A DNA stretch of 64,000 bases, taken from contig NC_007802.1 of NCBI RefSeq assembly GCF_000013565.1, positions 3,782,001 through 3,846,000 on the forward strand, in the 5' to 3' direction. A program made the translations under genes and the position numbers. The notes below the pieces were generated by a model. The model was given only the letters and a program-made list of their open reading frames with translations. It had not been told where the DNA came from and ran no database searches. Source of the DNA: Jannaschia sp. CCS1. Its GTDB lineage: Bacteria > Pseudomonadota > Alphaproteobacteria > Rhodobacterales > Rhodobacteraceae. This document shows positions 43,009 through 51,364 of the stretch, piece by piece (position 1 is the first letter of the stretch; each line of letters opens with the position of its first letter).

Positions 43009-43923
43009 ATGAACCGACTAGCTGAAATCGAATGCTTCATCGCGGTCGTGGACGCGGGGTCGCAGCTTGCAGCGTCCAAGACGATGAACATCGCAGTCTC
43101 GGCCATTCACCGGCGCATCAAAGATCTTGAGGCGCGGCTTGGCGTCACCCTGACCCGCCGGACGTCCCACGGTACGGCGCTGACACCGGAGGGTCGCGCT
43201 TACTACCAGCGATGTGTGAGCGTCGTGGCGGACCTGAATGAAGCGGATGCCCGCGCCACCGGCGAGTTGCACAAGGCGTCTGGCTTGATCCGGATGACGG
43301 TTCCAATCGCATTTGGCACGCGGCATCTTGCGCCGATCATGACCAGCTTCTCAGCCGAGCATCCGGACATTCGGTTTGAGTTGAACATCAGCGATCACCA
43401 CGTGGATCTGCTTGAGGATGGCTATGATCTGGCCATCCGGATTGGCGGCGACCAGAAACCGCAACTGGGCGCGGTAGAGCTGTTCAAGGTTCAATATGCC
43501 CTCACCGCGAGCCCGGCTTTTTGGGAAACACATGGCCTTCCCCAATCCCCCGAAGACTTGGTCGGTCTCCCGACGTTGGTGTACCGCGCGGGGGCCGTGC
43601 CGTCTTACTGGCCGTTTCGAAACAAGGCGGGGGAGGTGTCCAAAATCCCGATACAGCCCCGCTACATTGCGAACAATGGCGAGTTCTTAGTTGAAGCCGC
43701 GAAGGCCGGTCTGGGCGTGTCGCTGGAGCCAACATTCGTATGTGGCGAAGCGTTGCAAGCAGGTAAGTTGGTCGCCGCCCTTACAGAATATGATACGTTC
43801 GACAGAGCAGCGCAGATCGTGACACCTGCCAATCGCCCCCTGTCGTTCCGGGTGCGAGAGTTTTTGGGAGTTTTGCAAACTGAGCTATCCCAGCCGGGTC
43901 GATGGAATGTGGTGCAAACTTGA
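43009..43923 (+). CDS. LysR-family transcriptional regulator
   Basis: 304 residues. N-terminal winged helix LAEIECFIAVVDAGSQLAASKTMNIAVSAIHRRIKDLEARLGVTLTRRTSHGTALTPEGRAYYQ, with an unusual Ala-Ala-Ser-Lys start to the first helix. Effector domain with SGLIRMTVPIAFGTRHLAPIM, DGYDLAIRIGG and AAKAGLGVSLEPTFVCGEAL. Divergent from DUF1330/MoaF, which it likely regulates. Confidence 0.92.
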   Translation: MNRLAEIECFIAVVDAGSQLAASKTMNIAVSAIHRRIKDLEARLGVTLTRRTSHGTALTPEGRAYYQRCVSVVADLNEADARATGELHKASGLIRMTVPIAFGTRHLAPIMTSFSAEHPDIRFELNISDHHVDLLEDGYDLAIRIGGDQKPQLGAVELFKVQYALTASPAFWETHGLPQSPEDLVGLPTLVYRAGAVPSYWPFRNKAGEVSKIPIQPRYIANNGEFLVEAAKAGLGVSLEPTFVCGEALQAGKLVAALTEYDTFDRAAQIVTPANRPLSFRVREFLGVLQTELSQPGRWNVVQT

Positions 43924-44283
43924 ATGCGCACCGGCTTTTGACCCACGGTGTGCGTCGACCAACAACGGCAGCTTCGACCCGCACAGGTGCTATTCGTTGC
44001 GACTCAATGCCCCACTTTCGACCAATGTCTGCTCTGAGGAGGCTACACCGCAGAAAGTTTGATCCCAATGAACGGCGGCCAAGGGCCGTTCTTGGCGACC
44101 CGCGTCAAGCAAGCTGCTCTGTACTCGCTGAAAGCGATGTTGAAAATCCCGCGAGTATGAGCTTGCTTGGCCCTAAAGGGGCTCCCTCACGAGAAACAAC
44201 CACTGCGTGAATGCATGCCAACGAGACTCAAATTGGTTCGACAATGCGGCTCGTTTTTCGATAGCATTGGCGTCTAATACGCA
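43924..44283. repeat. Repeat-family copy E and gene-free DNA
   Basis: 360 bp between convergent genes. ATGTCTGCTCTGAGGAGGCTACACCGCAG (in part at 44025-44053) aligns with ATGTCCGCTTTGGAGAAGCTGCGCCGCAG of copy D. AACGGC/GCCGTT (44071-44090) makes a small hairpin and GGCAGCTTCGACCC near 43968 resembles the other repeat core. No gene seen. Confidence 0.5.
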
Positions 44284-45933
44284 TCAGCCGGCGTTCCGAC
44301 CTGCAGCGCGACCCGAGAAGATACACCCGCCGAGGAATGTCCCCTCGAGAGAGTTGTAACCGTGGTAGCCACCCCCACCGAAGCCTGCCGCTTCGCCCGC
44401 CGCATAGAGGCCAGCGATGGGGTGGCCTCCGGCGTCAATCAACTGGCTGTCGAGATTGGTTTGAAGCCCGCCAAGCGTTTTGCGCGTGATCAGGTTGAGG
44501 CGGACGGCAATGAGAGGCCCATTGTCTGGATCAAGAAAGCGATGCGGCTTCGCTGTCCGGATCAGCCTGTCACCCCGATAATGGCGCGCTGCTTGGATAG
44601 CGGTGATCTGCGGGTCTTTCGAGAAAGGGTTGTCGACCTGCGCGTCGCGGGCTTCGATTTGTTTGCGCAAATGTGCTGCGTCGATCAAAGCGTTGCCCGT
44701 CAGGACATTCATACCTTTGACGAGATCTGACAGCATGTCGGCCACGACAAAGTCTGCGCCATGCTCCTTAAACGCTTCTACAGGTCCGGTGGCGGACTTG
44801 CCGGACAAAATGCGTTCTTTCAGTACCTTTGACCACTTAGCGGAGGTCAGGTCGGGGTTTTGCTCGGAGCCCGAAAGGGCAAATTCCTTTCTAATGACCT
44901 TCTGTGTCAGAACGAACCAGCTGTAGTCAAAGCCGGTCTTAAGGATTGCCTTGAACGTGCCATTGGTGTCAAAGCCCGGCATCGCGGGCGGTTTGAGACG
45001 GTTTCCGCGCGCATCAAACCACATCGATGAGGGGCCCGGCAGGATGCGGATGCCGTGGTGCGGCCAAATCGGATCCCAGTTTTTGACGCCCTCGGTGTAG
45101 AACCATAGGCGGTCGCGATTGATGGCGTGGCCGCCGGCGTCGGTGGTGATATCGATCATGCGGCCATCGACATGGGCCGGAACACCGGAGAGCATTTTGT
45201 CTGGAACGGGGCCAAGACGGTCCGTCGGCCAGACTTTGCGGATTAGATCATAATTGCCGCCGATCCCGCCAGAAGCGACGATGACAGCGTTGGCATTGAT
45301 ACGGAACTCCGCAATGGCGGTTCGGTTGGTTTGCGCCCCTTGTTGCGCATCATCCGGTGCCAGCTGCGAGCCGCTGACACCGACGGCCGCGCCGTCCTGC
45401 ATCTCTAAGCGATCCACTTGATGGCGGTAAAGGTATGTCAAACGGCCTGCATCTGCGTGTGCGTGACACCGCCGGATAAAGTGCTCAAGCACACCCGGCC
45501 CAGTGCCCCATGTGATATGAAACCGAGGCACGGAATTGCCGTGGCCCATGGCGTCGGACCCACCGCGCTCCGCCCAACCCACAACCGGGAACCAGCGGAG
45601 GCCCATGTCGTAAAGCCAGGGACGCATTTCGCCCGCCGCGAAGTCGAGATAGGCCTGCGCCCATGCGCGGGGAAAGGCGTCTTCCGGGCGGTCAAACTGG
45701 GCGGACCCCATCCAATCGCTTGTCGCCAAGTCCAGACTGTCTTTGATGCCGAGGCGGCGCTGCTCGGGGGTGTTCACCATGAACAGACCGCCCAATGACC
45801 AATGCGCTTGCCCTCCTAAATTTTGCGGACCTTCCTGGTCGACGATCACAACCTTTTTGCCGCGATCACCAAGCTCGGCGGCCGCGACGAGGCCAGACAG
45901 GCCGGCACCGACAACAACGACGTCTGTTCTCAT
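44284..45933 (-). CDS. FAD-dependent dehydrogenase (ketosteroid-1-dehydrogenase/fumarate-reductase family)
   Basis: 549 residues. The FAD-binding GAGLSGLVAAAELGDRGKKVVIVDQEG is at residues 8-36, followed by GGQAHWSLGG. The C-terminal end LYAAGEAAGFGGGGYHGYNSLEGTFLGGCIFSGRAAG is characteristic of the KstD/FccA flavoprotein family ('FAD-binding dehydrogenase'). Oxidises or reduces a carbon-carbon bond of an unknown substrate. Single gene; downstream of it lies an IS6 remnant on the other side of its start. Confidence 0.9.
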   Translation of the reverse strand: MRTDVVVVGAGLSGLVAAAELGDRGKKVVIVDQEGPQNLGGQAHWSLGGLFMVNTPEQRRLGIKDSLDLATSDWMGSAQFDRPEDAFPRAWAQAYLDFAAGEMRPWLYDMGLRWFPVVGWAERGGSDAMGHGNSVPRFHITWGTGPGVLEHFIRRCHAHADAGRLTYLYRHQVDRLEMQDGAAVGVSGSQLAPDDAQQGAQTNRTAIAEFRINANAVIVASGGIGGNYDLIRKVWPTDRLGPVPDKMLSGVPAHVDGRMIDITTDAGGHAINRDRLWFYTEGVKNWDPIWPHHGIRILPGPSSMWFDARGNRLKPPAMPGFDTNGTFKAILKTGFDYSWFVLTQKVIRKEFALSGSEQNPDLTSAKWSKVLKERILSGKSATGPVEAFKEHGADFVVADMLSDLVKGMNVLTGNALIDAAHLRKQIEARDAQVDNPFSKDPQITAIQAARHYRGDRLIRTAKPHRFLDPDNGPLIAVRLNLITRKTLGGLQTNLDSQLIDAGGHPIAGLYAAGEAAGFGGGGYHGYNSLEGTFLGGCIFSGRAAGRNAG

Positions 45934-46034
45934 GATCTGCGACCTAGGATTGATGTTAGCGGTGTGAGGGGGGACAGTTGCATTAATCAGGTGCCTTGGC
46001 CAGTTTTGGGCTTTTGAGGTTCAGCATTGCACGG

Positions 46035-46142
46035 ATGTCCCCGTTCAAGCACGATCGCTTTCCACGTGGTATCATCCTCTGCGCATAGCGCTGGTATCTG
46101 CGCTACACGTTTTCCTATCAGGATGTGGCTGATCTGCAGTAA
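46035..46142 (+). pseudogene. IS6-family transposase N-terminal remnant
   Basis: 36 codons: MSPFKHDRFPRGIILCA, TAG, RWYLRYTFSYQDVADLQ, TAA. Apart from the stops this is the start of IS6/IS26-type transposases (PFKHHRFP...RWYLRYPLSYQDV). The catalytic domain is missing. The surrounding 45934-46283 region has no other supported gene. Confidence 0.75.
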
Positions 46143-46283
46143 CAGCGAATGTCTGGAAAGCGGGCTGCGACCGCAGCATCTTAAGCGGGCGCTGAAAGGC
46201 AGTTAAGGGCCGGCAGCAGCCGACAAAGACATGGTATTTGAGCCGCTAATGAAAACGGAACCCATGCAACTTGCCGCCAGTTC
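46143..46283. other. Gene-free DNA downstream of the catabolic operon
   Basis: 141 bp after the IS6 remnant. No gene or strong hairpin is seen. It is the 3' side of the minus-strand catabolic operon, so a Rho-dependent end is likely. Confidence 0.35.
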
Positions 46284-46736
46284 TCACGGGTGGGCTACGC
46301 TGATGCCCGCTTCCTCCAACATCTTCTTGGACACCTGGAAACTATAGTCGAGCGCACCGTCTGCTTCGGGGATCGGCGGGCTGACCACCCGTTCGATGCC
46401 ACATTGGATGATCGCACGGGCGCAATCGGCGCAGGGGAAACGGTTTACGTAGATCGTGCAGCCTTGCAACGACACGCCGATGCGCGCGGCATTATATATC
46501 GCGTTGCGCTCCGCGTGTTCGCCCCAGAAGAACTTCTCTCCACTCGCCCGATCAAACCGCGCTTCATTTGTGTCAGAGACCCCGCGCGGCAAGCCGTTGT
46601 AGCCGGTTGCGCGGACCTCGTTGCCTTGCGGACCGACGATAACACATCCCACGTGGCGGTCGCGATCCTCGGACCAGGAGGCTATGTGATCGCAGAGCCC
46701 CATGAACCGTGCGGTCCAAATTGCATCGTCGGCCAT
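46284..46736 (-). CDS. dCMP/cytidine-deaminase-like zinc enzyme
   Basis: 150 residues. Zinc and catalytic residues H74-A-E76 (WGEHAERNAI) and PC102-ADC105 are intact; the substrate-side TGYNGLPRGV resembles dCMP deaminase (ComEB). Only four bases separate it from the aldehyde-dehydrogenase stop, so it belongs to the ten-gene catabolic operon. In that setting a heterocyclic amine from the pathway is a more likely substrate than dCMP (inference). A housekeeping dCMP deaminase read from a shared transcript is the alternative. Confidence 0.88.
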   Translation of the reverse strand: MADDAIWTARFMGLCDHIASWSEDRDRHVGCVIVGPQGNEVRATGYNGLPRGVSDTNEARFDRASGEKFFWGEHAERNAIYNAARIGVSLQGCTIYVNRFPCADCARAIIQCGIERVVSPPIPEADGALDYSFQVSKKMLEEAGISVAHP

Positions 46737-46740
46737 TGCG

Positions 46741-48177
46741 CTACCCCGAGAAAACGTAGGATGTCTTGACGATGGTGTAGAATTCGGCAGCGAAGCTGCC
46801 CTGTTCTCGCGGCCCGAAGCTTGAGCCTTTACGCCCGCCGAAGGGCACGTGGTAATCCACGCCTGCTGTCGGGAGGTTGACCATCAACATACCCGCCTGC
46901 GCTCGTCGACGGTATTCGCGCGCATGTTTCAGGCTGGTAGTGCAGATGCCGGACGAGAGCCCGAATTCGGTGTCATTGGCGATGGCGACGGCCTCTTCGA
47001 AGTCACCGACCTTGATGATGGAAGCCGTCGGGCCGAAGATTTCCTCCCGGTTGATGCGCATGTCATTGGTGGTGCCGAGGAACAGGGCGGGGGCCTGAAA
47101 AAAGCCGGGGGTCGACAGCTCCAACCGTTCGCCGCCGACAACGTCCGACGCCTCCTGTTTGGCGAGGTCCACATAGTCCAGGTTCGACTTGAGCTGCGTT
47201 TCATCGATTACGGGCCCGATCTGCGTCGTCTCATCGAGTGGATCACCGACCTTCAGGGCCACCATCGCGTCGCGAAGCTTTTCGACAAACGCATCATGAA
47301 TACCCGCTTGCACGATCAGCCGGGACGACGCGGTGCAGCGTTGCCCGGTGGAGAAGAACGCGCCGTTCAGGCAGGCGCCCACGGCGACGTCCATATCCGC
47401 GTCGTCCATGACGACCATGGGGTTCTTTCCACCCATCTCCAGCTGGATTTTCTTGCGGAGTTTGCCGCAGATCTCGGCCATGCGGTTGCCGACCTCCGCC
47501 GATCCGGTGAAGGAAATCGCGCCCACGTCGGGGTGGTTGACCAGCGCTTCACCCACGACCGACCCGCGCCCGTAGACGAGGTTGAACACACCCGGCGGAC
47601 AGCCATTCTCGTGCAACAGCTTGGCGATGATCTGGGCGCAGGCAGGCGTCAGATCGGCGGGCTTCATCACGACGCAATTGCCGTAAGCCAGTGCGGGCGC
47701 GGCCTTCCAAGCGGGGATCGCGATGGGAAAGTTCCATGGCGTGATCAGGCCCACAACCCCCACCGGTTCCCGCGTGACCTCAATGTCGATATCGGGTCGG
47801 ACCGAGGGGTGGAGTTGCCCGCCGATGCGCAGTGCTTCGCCTGCGAAAAACTTGAATACCTGGGATGCGCGGCCCACTTCGCCGATGGCTTCCGGCAAAG
47901 TCTTGCCCTCTTCTCGTGCCAATATACGGCCATAGTCAGCCGCATTCGCACCCAGCGCGTTGCCAACGGCCGCGAGCAGGTCATGGCGCACCTGCGGGGT
48001 CGTCGCGGCCCATTCCGGTGCGGCCCGCGTGGCGGCTTCCACAGCCGCATCTACTGCGCTCGCGTCGCCGTAGGAGAATTCGCCAATCACCTCTTCGGTG
48101 TTGGCCGGGTTGATATCGGGCTGGAAGTTGCCGAAGTCGGCCCATTGGCCGTCAATCAGGGACATGTGTTTTGTCAT
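46741..48177 (-). CDS. Aldehyde dehydrogenase (alpha-ketoglutarate-semialdehyde/succinate-semialdehyde type)
   Basis: 478 residues. NAD(P)-dependent oxidation of an aldehyde to its acid. Seen: TPWNFPIAIPAWKAAPALAYGNCVVMKPA, FTGSAEVGN, catalytic E247 in LEMGGKNP and C281 in FSTGQRCTASSR. The overall wording resembles ketoglutarate-semialdehyde dehydrogenases of sugar-acid and hydroxyproline pathways, which also use a DapA-family partner, here the next gene upstream. Weak ribosome-binding site at ATG 48177. Confidence 0.92.
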   Translation of the reverse strand: MTKHMSLIDGQWADFGNFQPDINPANTEEVIGEFSYGDASAVDAAVEAATRAAPEWAATTPQVRHDLLAAVGNALGANAADYGRILAREEGKTLPEAIGEVGRASQVFKFFAGEALRIGGQLHPSVRPDIDIEVTREPVGVVGLITPWNFPIAIPAWKAAPALAYGNCVVMKPADLTPACAQIIAKLLHENGCPPGVFNLVYGRGSVVGEALVNHPDVGAISFTGSAEVGNRMAEICGKLRKKIQLEMGGKNPMVVMDDADMDVAVGACLNGAFFSTGQRCTASSRLIVQAGIHDAFVEKLRDAMVALKVGDPLDETTQIGPVIDETQLKSNLDYVDLAKQEASDVVGGERLELSTPGFFQAPALFLGTTNDMRINREEIFGPTASIIKVGDFEEAVAIANDTEFGLSSGICTTSLKHAREYRRRAQAGMLMVNLPTAGVDYHVPFGGRKGSSFGPREQGSFAAEFYTIVKTSYVFSG

Positions 48178-48191
48178 GAAAAGTCCGTGGG

Positions 48192-49055
48192 TTATGGGCC
48201 GATCAGGGCCGTTTCAAGATCGCGCGCCGCATCATCTGACAGCGGCAGGAAGGGGGGAAGAACGTTGCGCCACATTGCGTTGCCGGTACGGTCGCCCACC
48301 ATGTGCTTGACGCCTGCAATCAGGGTCGGCCCGGCCATGGCGGCGCGCTGGCGTGCAATTTTGTCCACAAGATCAGCGGGCGCATCACCGCACCAAACCT
48401 GCGCGCAGAGCAGGGCAGTGACGTTGACAGTGGCCGAGATGCAGCCCGAAAAGCCATCGGCACGGGCGTGATGCAGAACCGTTTCGCTGCTGGGAAACAC
48501 ACGCAGCGCTGCATTCTCAGCCACAATCGCGCGGGCATAATCCAGATCACCGGAGCTGTCCTTGATCCCGGTGAAACGCCCAGGCGCGCTGCGGGACAGA
48601 TCCGCGATGACAGAGACGGGAATTTGCAGCCCCGTCATCTGCGGAAAATTGTAGAAGTAAATTTGGATCGCACGGTCCCCCAGCGCATCGTGCAGCGCCA
48701 TGTACCATGCGGTCAGCCCTTCGTCGCCGAGCGGTTTGTAGTAGTAGGGCGGCAGCACCAGCGCCACGCCATAGCCCAGATCATCGGCCGCTAGGGTCAG
48801 GGCAATCGTCTCTGACAGGGACGGCGTACCGGTGCCGACCATCAGCTTGTCGACCGGGCAGGCGTCGCCCGCCCAAGCCATCACTTCCCGCCGGGTGGCG
48901 GCATCGAAGGAATTCGCCTCGCCGGTGGAGCCGAGAATGTTCAGCCCGTCGCATCCATTAGCGAGCGCCCATTGACAGTGTTCGGCGAAGGCCGCGCGCA
49001 GGGGGTTTCCGGCGCTGTCCACAGGCGTCGGTGCGGCTGCAATGACGCCTTCCAT
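48192..49055 (-). CDS. DapA/NAL-family lyase or dehydratase
   Basis: 287 residues, TIM barrel class I aldolase family. Seen: G42STGEA47, Y135 in IYFYNFP, Schiff-base lysine K165 in TGIKDSSGD. Members include dihydrodipicolinate synthase, KDG aldolase, keto-deoxy-sugar-acid dehydratases and pyrroline-hydroxycarboxylate deaminase. Catabolic context with a semialdehyde dehydrogenase argues for a dehydratase, deaminase or aldolase, not lysine synthesis. ATG overlaps the ferredoxin stop by one base. Confidence 0.88.
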   Translation of the reverse strand: MEGVIAAAPTPVDSAGNPLRAAFAEHCQWALANGCDGLNILGSTGEANSFDAATRREVMAWAGDACPVDKLMVGTGTPSLSETIALTLAADDLGYGVALVLPPYYYKPLGDEGLTAWYMALHDALGDRAIQIYFYNFPQMTGLQIPVSVIADLSRSAPGRFTGIKDSSGDLDYARAIVAENAALRVFPSSETVLHHARADGFSGCISATVNVTALLCAQVWCGDAPADLVDKIARQRAAMAGPTLIAGVKHMVGDRTGNAMWRNVLPPFLPLSDDAARDLETALIGP

Positions 49056-49405
49056 CAGTTCTCTTCCCTTTTCAGTTCCGTTTTCGCCGCCATGTCCGCC
49101 AAGACAGTCGGATCACGCAGCGGGTCCATGCCCTTGGCCCATCCGCCCGGCTCCTGCACCCCGCCGTCGGCTGATTGGAAGACGGAGGTGTTCAGGTCCG
49201 CGAAGGGCTGCTCCTCAGCGGGGACTTCATCGTCGTAGCGGATCGCATCCACCGGGCAGATCGACTCGCACATGCCGCATTCGATGCATTCGGTCGGGTG
49301 AATGTAGAACATCCGCTCGCCTTCATAGATGCAGTCGACGGGGCACGAGGTGGTGCAGATCCCGTCCTTCACATCGACGCAGGCGCTGAGGATCACGAGG
49401 GCCAT
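49055..49405 (-). CDS. FdxA-type 7Fe ferredoxin
   Basis: 116 residues. Cysteines at 9, 17, 21, 25, 40, 43, 46 and 50 match the [3Fe-4S]/[4Fe-4S] pattern of Azotobacter FdI-like proteins: VKDGICTTSCPVDCIYEGER and HPTECIECGMCESICPVDAI. The C-terminal 55 residues are acidic as in FdxA. Between an enoyl-CoA hydratase gene (7-bp gap) and the DapA-family gene (overlap). Likely electron carrier for the operon's flavoprotein. Confidence 0.93.
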   Translation of the reverse strand: MALVILSACVDVKDGICTTSCPVDCIYEGERMFYIHPTECIECGMCESICPVDAIRYDDEVPAEEQPFADLNTSVFQSADGGVQEPGGWAKGMDPLRDPTVLADMAAKTELKREEN

Positions 49406-49412
49406 GGGTGCG

Positions 49413-50186
49413 TTACTTTCCCTGCCACACGGGCGCGCGCTTTTCGCGAAACGCGGTGACGCCTTCGTTGGCGTCGTGGGAGTTGAGCGCTTCGGTTAGC
49501 TCGGACGCGCCTTGTTCATAGGCCGCATGGGTGGGCAGGTGCGCAGTCTGGCGCGCGACAGCCTTGATTGCGCGCAGGCTAAGGGGGGCGGCAGACAGGA
49601 CATCGGCGACCCAGCGGTCAACCTCTGCATCCAGTTCTGCAGCGGGAACCACGGCGTTCAACAGACCGTAGCGCGCCATTTCAGGCGCGGGCACCATGCG
49701 GCCTGTCATCATCATGCCTAGGGCAATGTTGCGCGGGATCAGGCGGGGCAGCATCACCATGCCACCATCCAGCGGCACGCGACCCACTTTCGCCTCCGGC
49801 AGCGCAAAGCGCGCGGTGTCGGCGGCGATCACGATGTCGCAGCCAAGGACCATTTCCAGCCCGCCGCCGAGGGCCAACCCGTTGACGCGTGCAATCACCG
49901 GCATGGACATCTGCCGCAGCGAGATACCGCGATAACCGTCGCGGCTAAGGCCTTTCCAGTAATCGACCCCGGACATACCGGTATCGTCCTTCAGGTCAGC
50001 CCCGGCCGAAAACGCCCGGTCTCCCGCCCCCGTCAGCACGGCACATCGAATGTCAGGATTGGCTTCGACCTCATCCCAGATCTCGCCCAGACGCGCATGG
50101 GTGGCGGCATCGATCGCGTTCATCCGCTCCGGTCGGTCTATCGTGACCCGCGCGACGTGATCCGAGACATCGAAGATGACGCTCAT
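49413..50186 (-). CDS. Enoyl-CoA hydratase/isomerase
   Basis: 257 residues, crotonase fold. Seen: AFSAGADLKDD (oxyanion-hole strand), NGLALGGGLEMVLGCDIVIAA, FALPEAKVGRVPLDGG with Glu, and C-terminal ALNSHDANEGVTAFREKRAPVWQG. Adds water to, or isomerises, a CoA-bound unsaturated acid. ATGA overlap with the CoA-transferase gene upstream suggests that the transferase makes its CoA substrate. Confidence 0.93.
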   Translation of the reverse strand: MSVIFDVSDHVARVTIDRPERMNAIDAATHARLGEIWDEVEANPDIRCAVLTGAGDRAFSAGADLKDDTGMSGVDYWKGLSRDGYRGISLRQMSMPVIARVNGLALGGGLEMVLGCDIVIAADTARFALPEAKVGRVPLDGGMVMLPRLIPRNIALGMMMTGRMVPAPEMARYGLLNAVVPAAELDAEVDRWVADVLSAAPLSLRAIKAVARQTAHLPTHAAYEQGASELTEALNSHDANEGVTAFREKRAPVWQGK

Positions 50187-51349
50187 TCGGCGGCCTCGGT
50201 GCGGAGGCGATGGGCGAGATCCTGCAGGACTTCATCGGTATGCTCACCCAGTTTCGGCGGCATGTGGCGCACGGTCATGGGAGCGGCGCTGAGATGCACT
50301 GGGGAGCCTACCAGCGTGACGTCACCCAGAACGGGATGATCCATGTCGCACAGCATGCCGTTGATCTCGGTCTGCGGATCGGCCAGCGCCTCGCCAAGGG
50401 ACCGGACAGGCGCGCAAAGCAGATCCACCGCTTCCAACCGCTCCAGCCAATGGGCGGAGGTGTTAGTGGCAATGACATTGCGGAATGTCTCTTGCAGGAA
50501 GGGTTTGTTGGCGCGCTGGTCGGGCAGGGTCGGATATTGCGGCGAGAGGTCTTCGATGCCGAGTGCTGTGCAGATGTCCTGCAACGGATTGGCCTTGAAC
50601 GCACCGACCACGACAATTGCGCCATCGGCCGTGTCGAACACGCCGGTCAGCGGCATCGCAGCCCAGTTCAGCACTTCGCGGTGTTTGGACCATTGCGCGG
50701 CCTCCTGCATCTGCATCGCGATCATGCTATCGTAAAGCGACACGCCGACCTGCTGCCCTTTGCCCGTCTTCTCCCGCATCAAAAGCGCGGCCATGATGCC
50801 TTGGACAAGGTGCATGCCTGCCGAGTAATCGCAGAGCGTCGTGGGATAGATGGACTTGGGAATCGACGGGTCTTGCGTTTTCTCCATAACGCCCGTCATG
50901 GCCTGGGCCAGCACATCCTGCCCCCCCTTGTGGGCGTAGGGCCCGGTCGGCCCAAACCCGGTGCCCGATGCGCAGATGATCCGCGGATTAACCGCGCTGA
51001 GCGCGTCATACCCGAAACCCAGACGATTCATCACGCCGGCGCGGAAATTGTCGACCACAACATCGGCGGTCTTGACCAGATCCAGCACAGCCTGTCGCCC
51101 TTCATCGGACTTCGTGTCCAACGTGACGGAGCGTTTGTTGCGGTTCAGCGAGGCGAAGACGGCGTTGTTCATCGCCTCCTCCCCCCGTTCGCCATAGAAC
51201 GAGCGGCTCAGATCGCCCGCGCCGGGGCGTTCGATCTTGATGACATCGGCCCCGAAATCCCCCAGCATCTGGGTGCAGCAAGGCCCCAGCATGACTTGCG
51301 TGAAGTCGATAATTCTGATGCCACTCAGTGGCATGGTGGTCTCTGACAT
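50183..51349 (-). CDS. Family III CoA-transferase (CaiB/BaiF)
   Basis: 388 residues. Seen: GIRIIDFTQVMLGPCCTQMLGDFGADVIKIERPGAGD, the DLVKTADVVVDNFRAGVMNRLGFGYDAL helix with the catalytic-Asp region, and FGPTGPYAHKGGQDVLAQAMTGVM. Transfers CoA to an organic acid. Upstream neighbour is the FAD oxidoreductase (15-bp gap). Its pairing with the crotonase indicates activation of the imported acid or a cleavage product. Confidence 0.93.
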   Translation of the reverse strand: MSETTMPLSGIRIIDFTQVMLGPCCTQMLGDFGADVIKIERPGAGDLSRSFYGERGEEAMNNAVFASLNRNKRSVTLDTKSDEGRQAVLDLVKTADVVVDNFRAGVMNRLGFGYDALSAVNPRIICASGTGFGPTGPYAHKGGQDVLAQAMTGVMEKTQDPSIPKSIYPTTLCDYSAGMHLVQGIMAALLMREKTGKGQQVGVSLYDSMIAMQMQEAAQWSKHREVLNWAAMPLTGVFDTADGAIVVVGAFKANPLQDICTALGIEDLSPQYPTLPDQRANKPFLQETFRNVIATNTSAHWLERLEAVDLLCAPVRSLGEALADPQTEINGMLCDMDHPVLGDVTLVGSPVHLSAAPMTVRHMPPKLGEHTDEVLQDLAHRLRTEAAE

Positions 51350-51364
51350 TAGCTTAGCCTCTGA

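Noticed and set aside
46849-48471. Open frame of about 540 codons antisense to the aldehyde dehydrogenase gene
   Set aside because: Arg/His-rich composition of a GC-rich shadow frame; the opposite strand encodes a motif-complete dehydrogenase.
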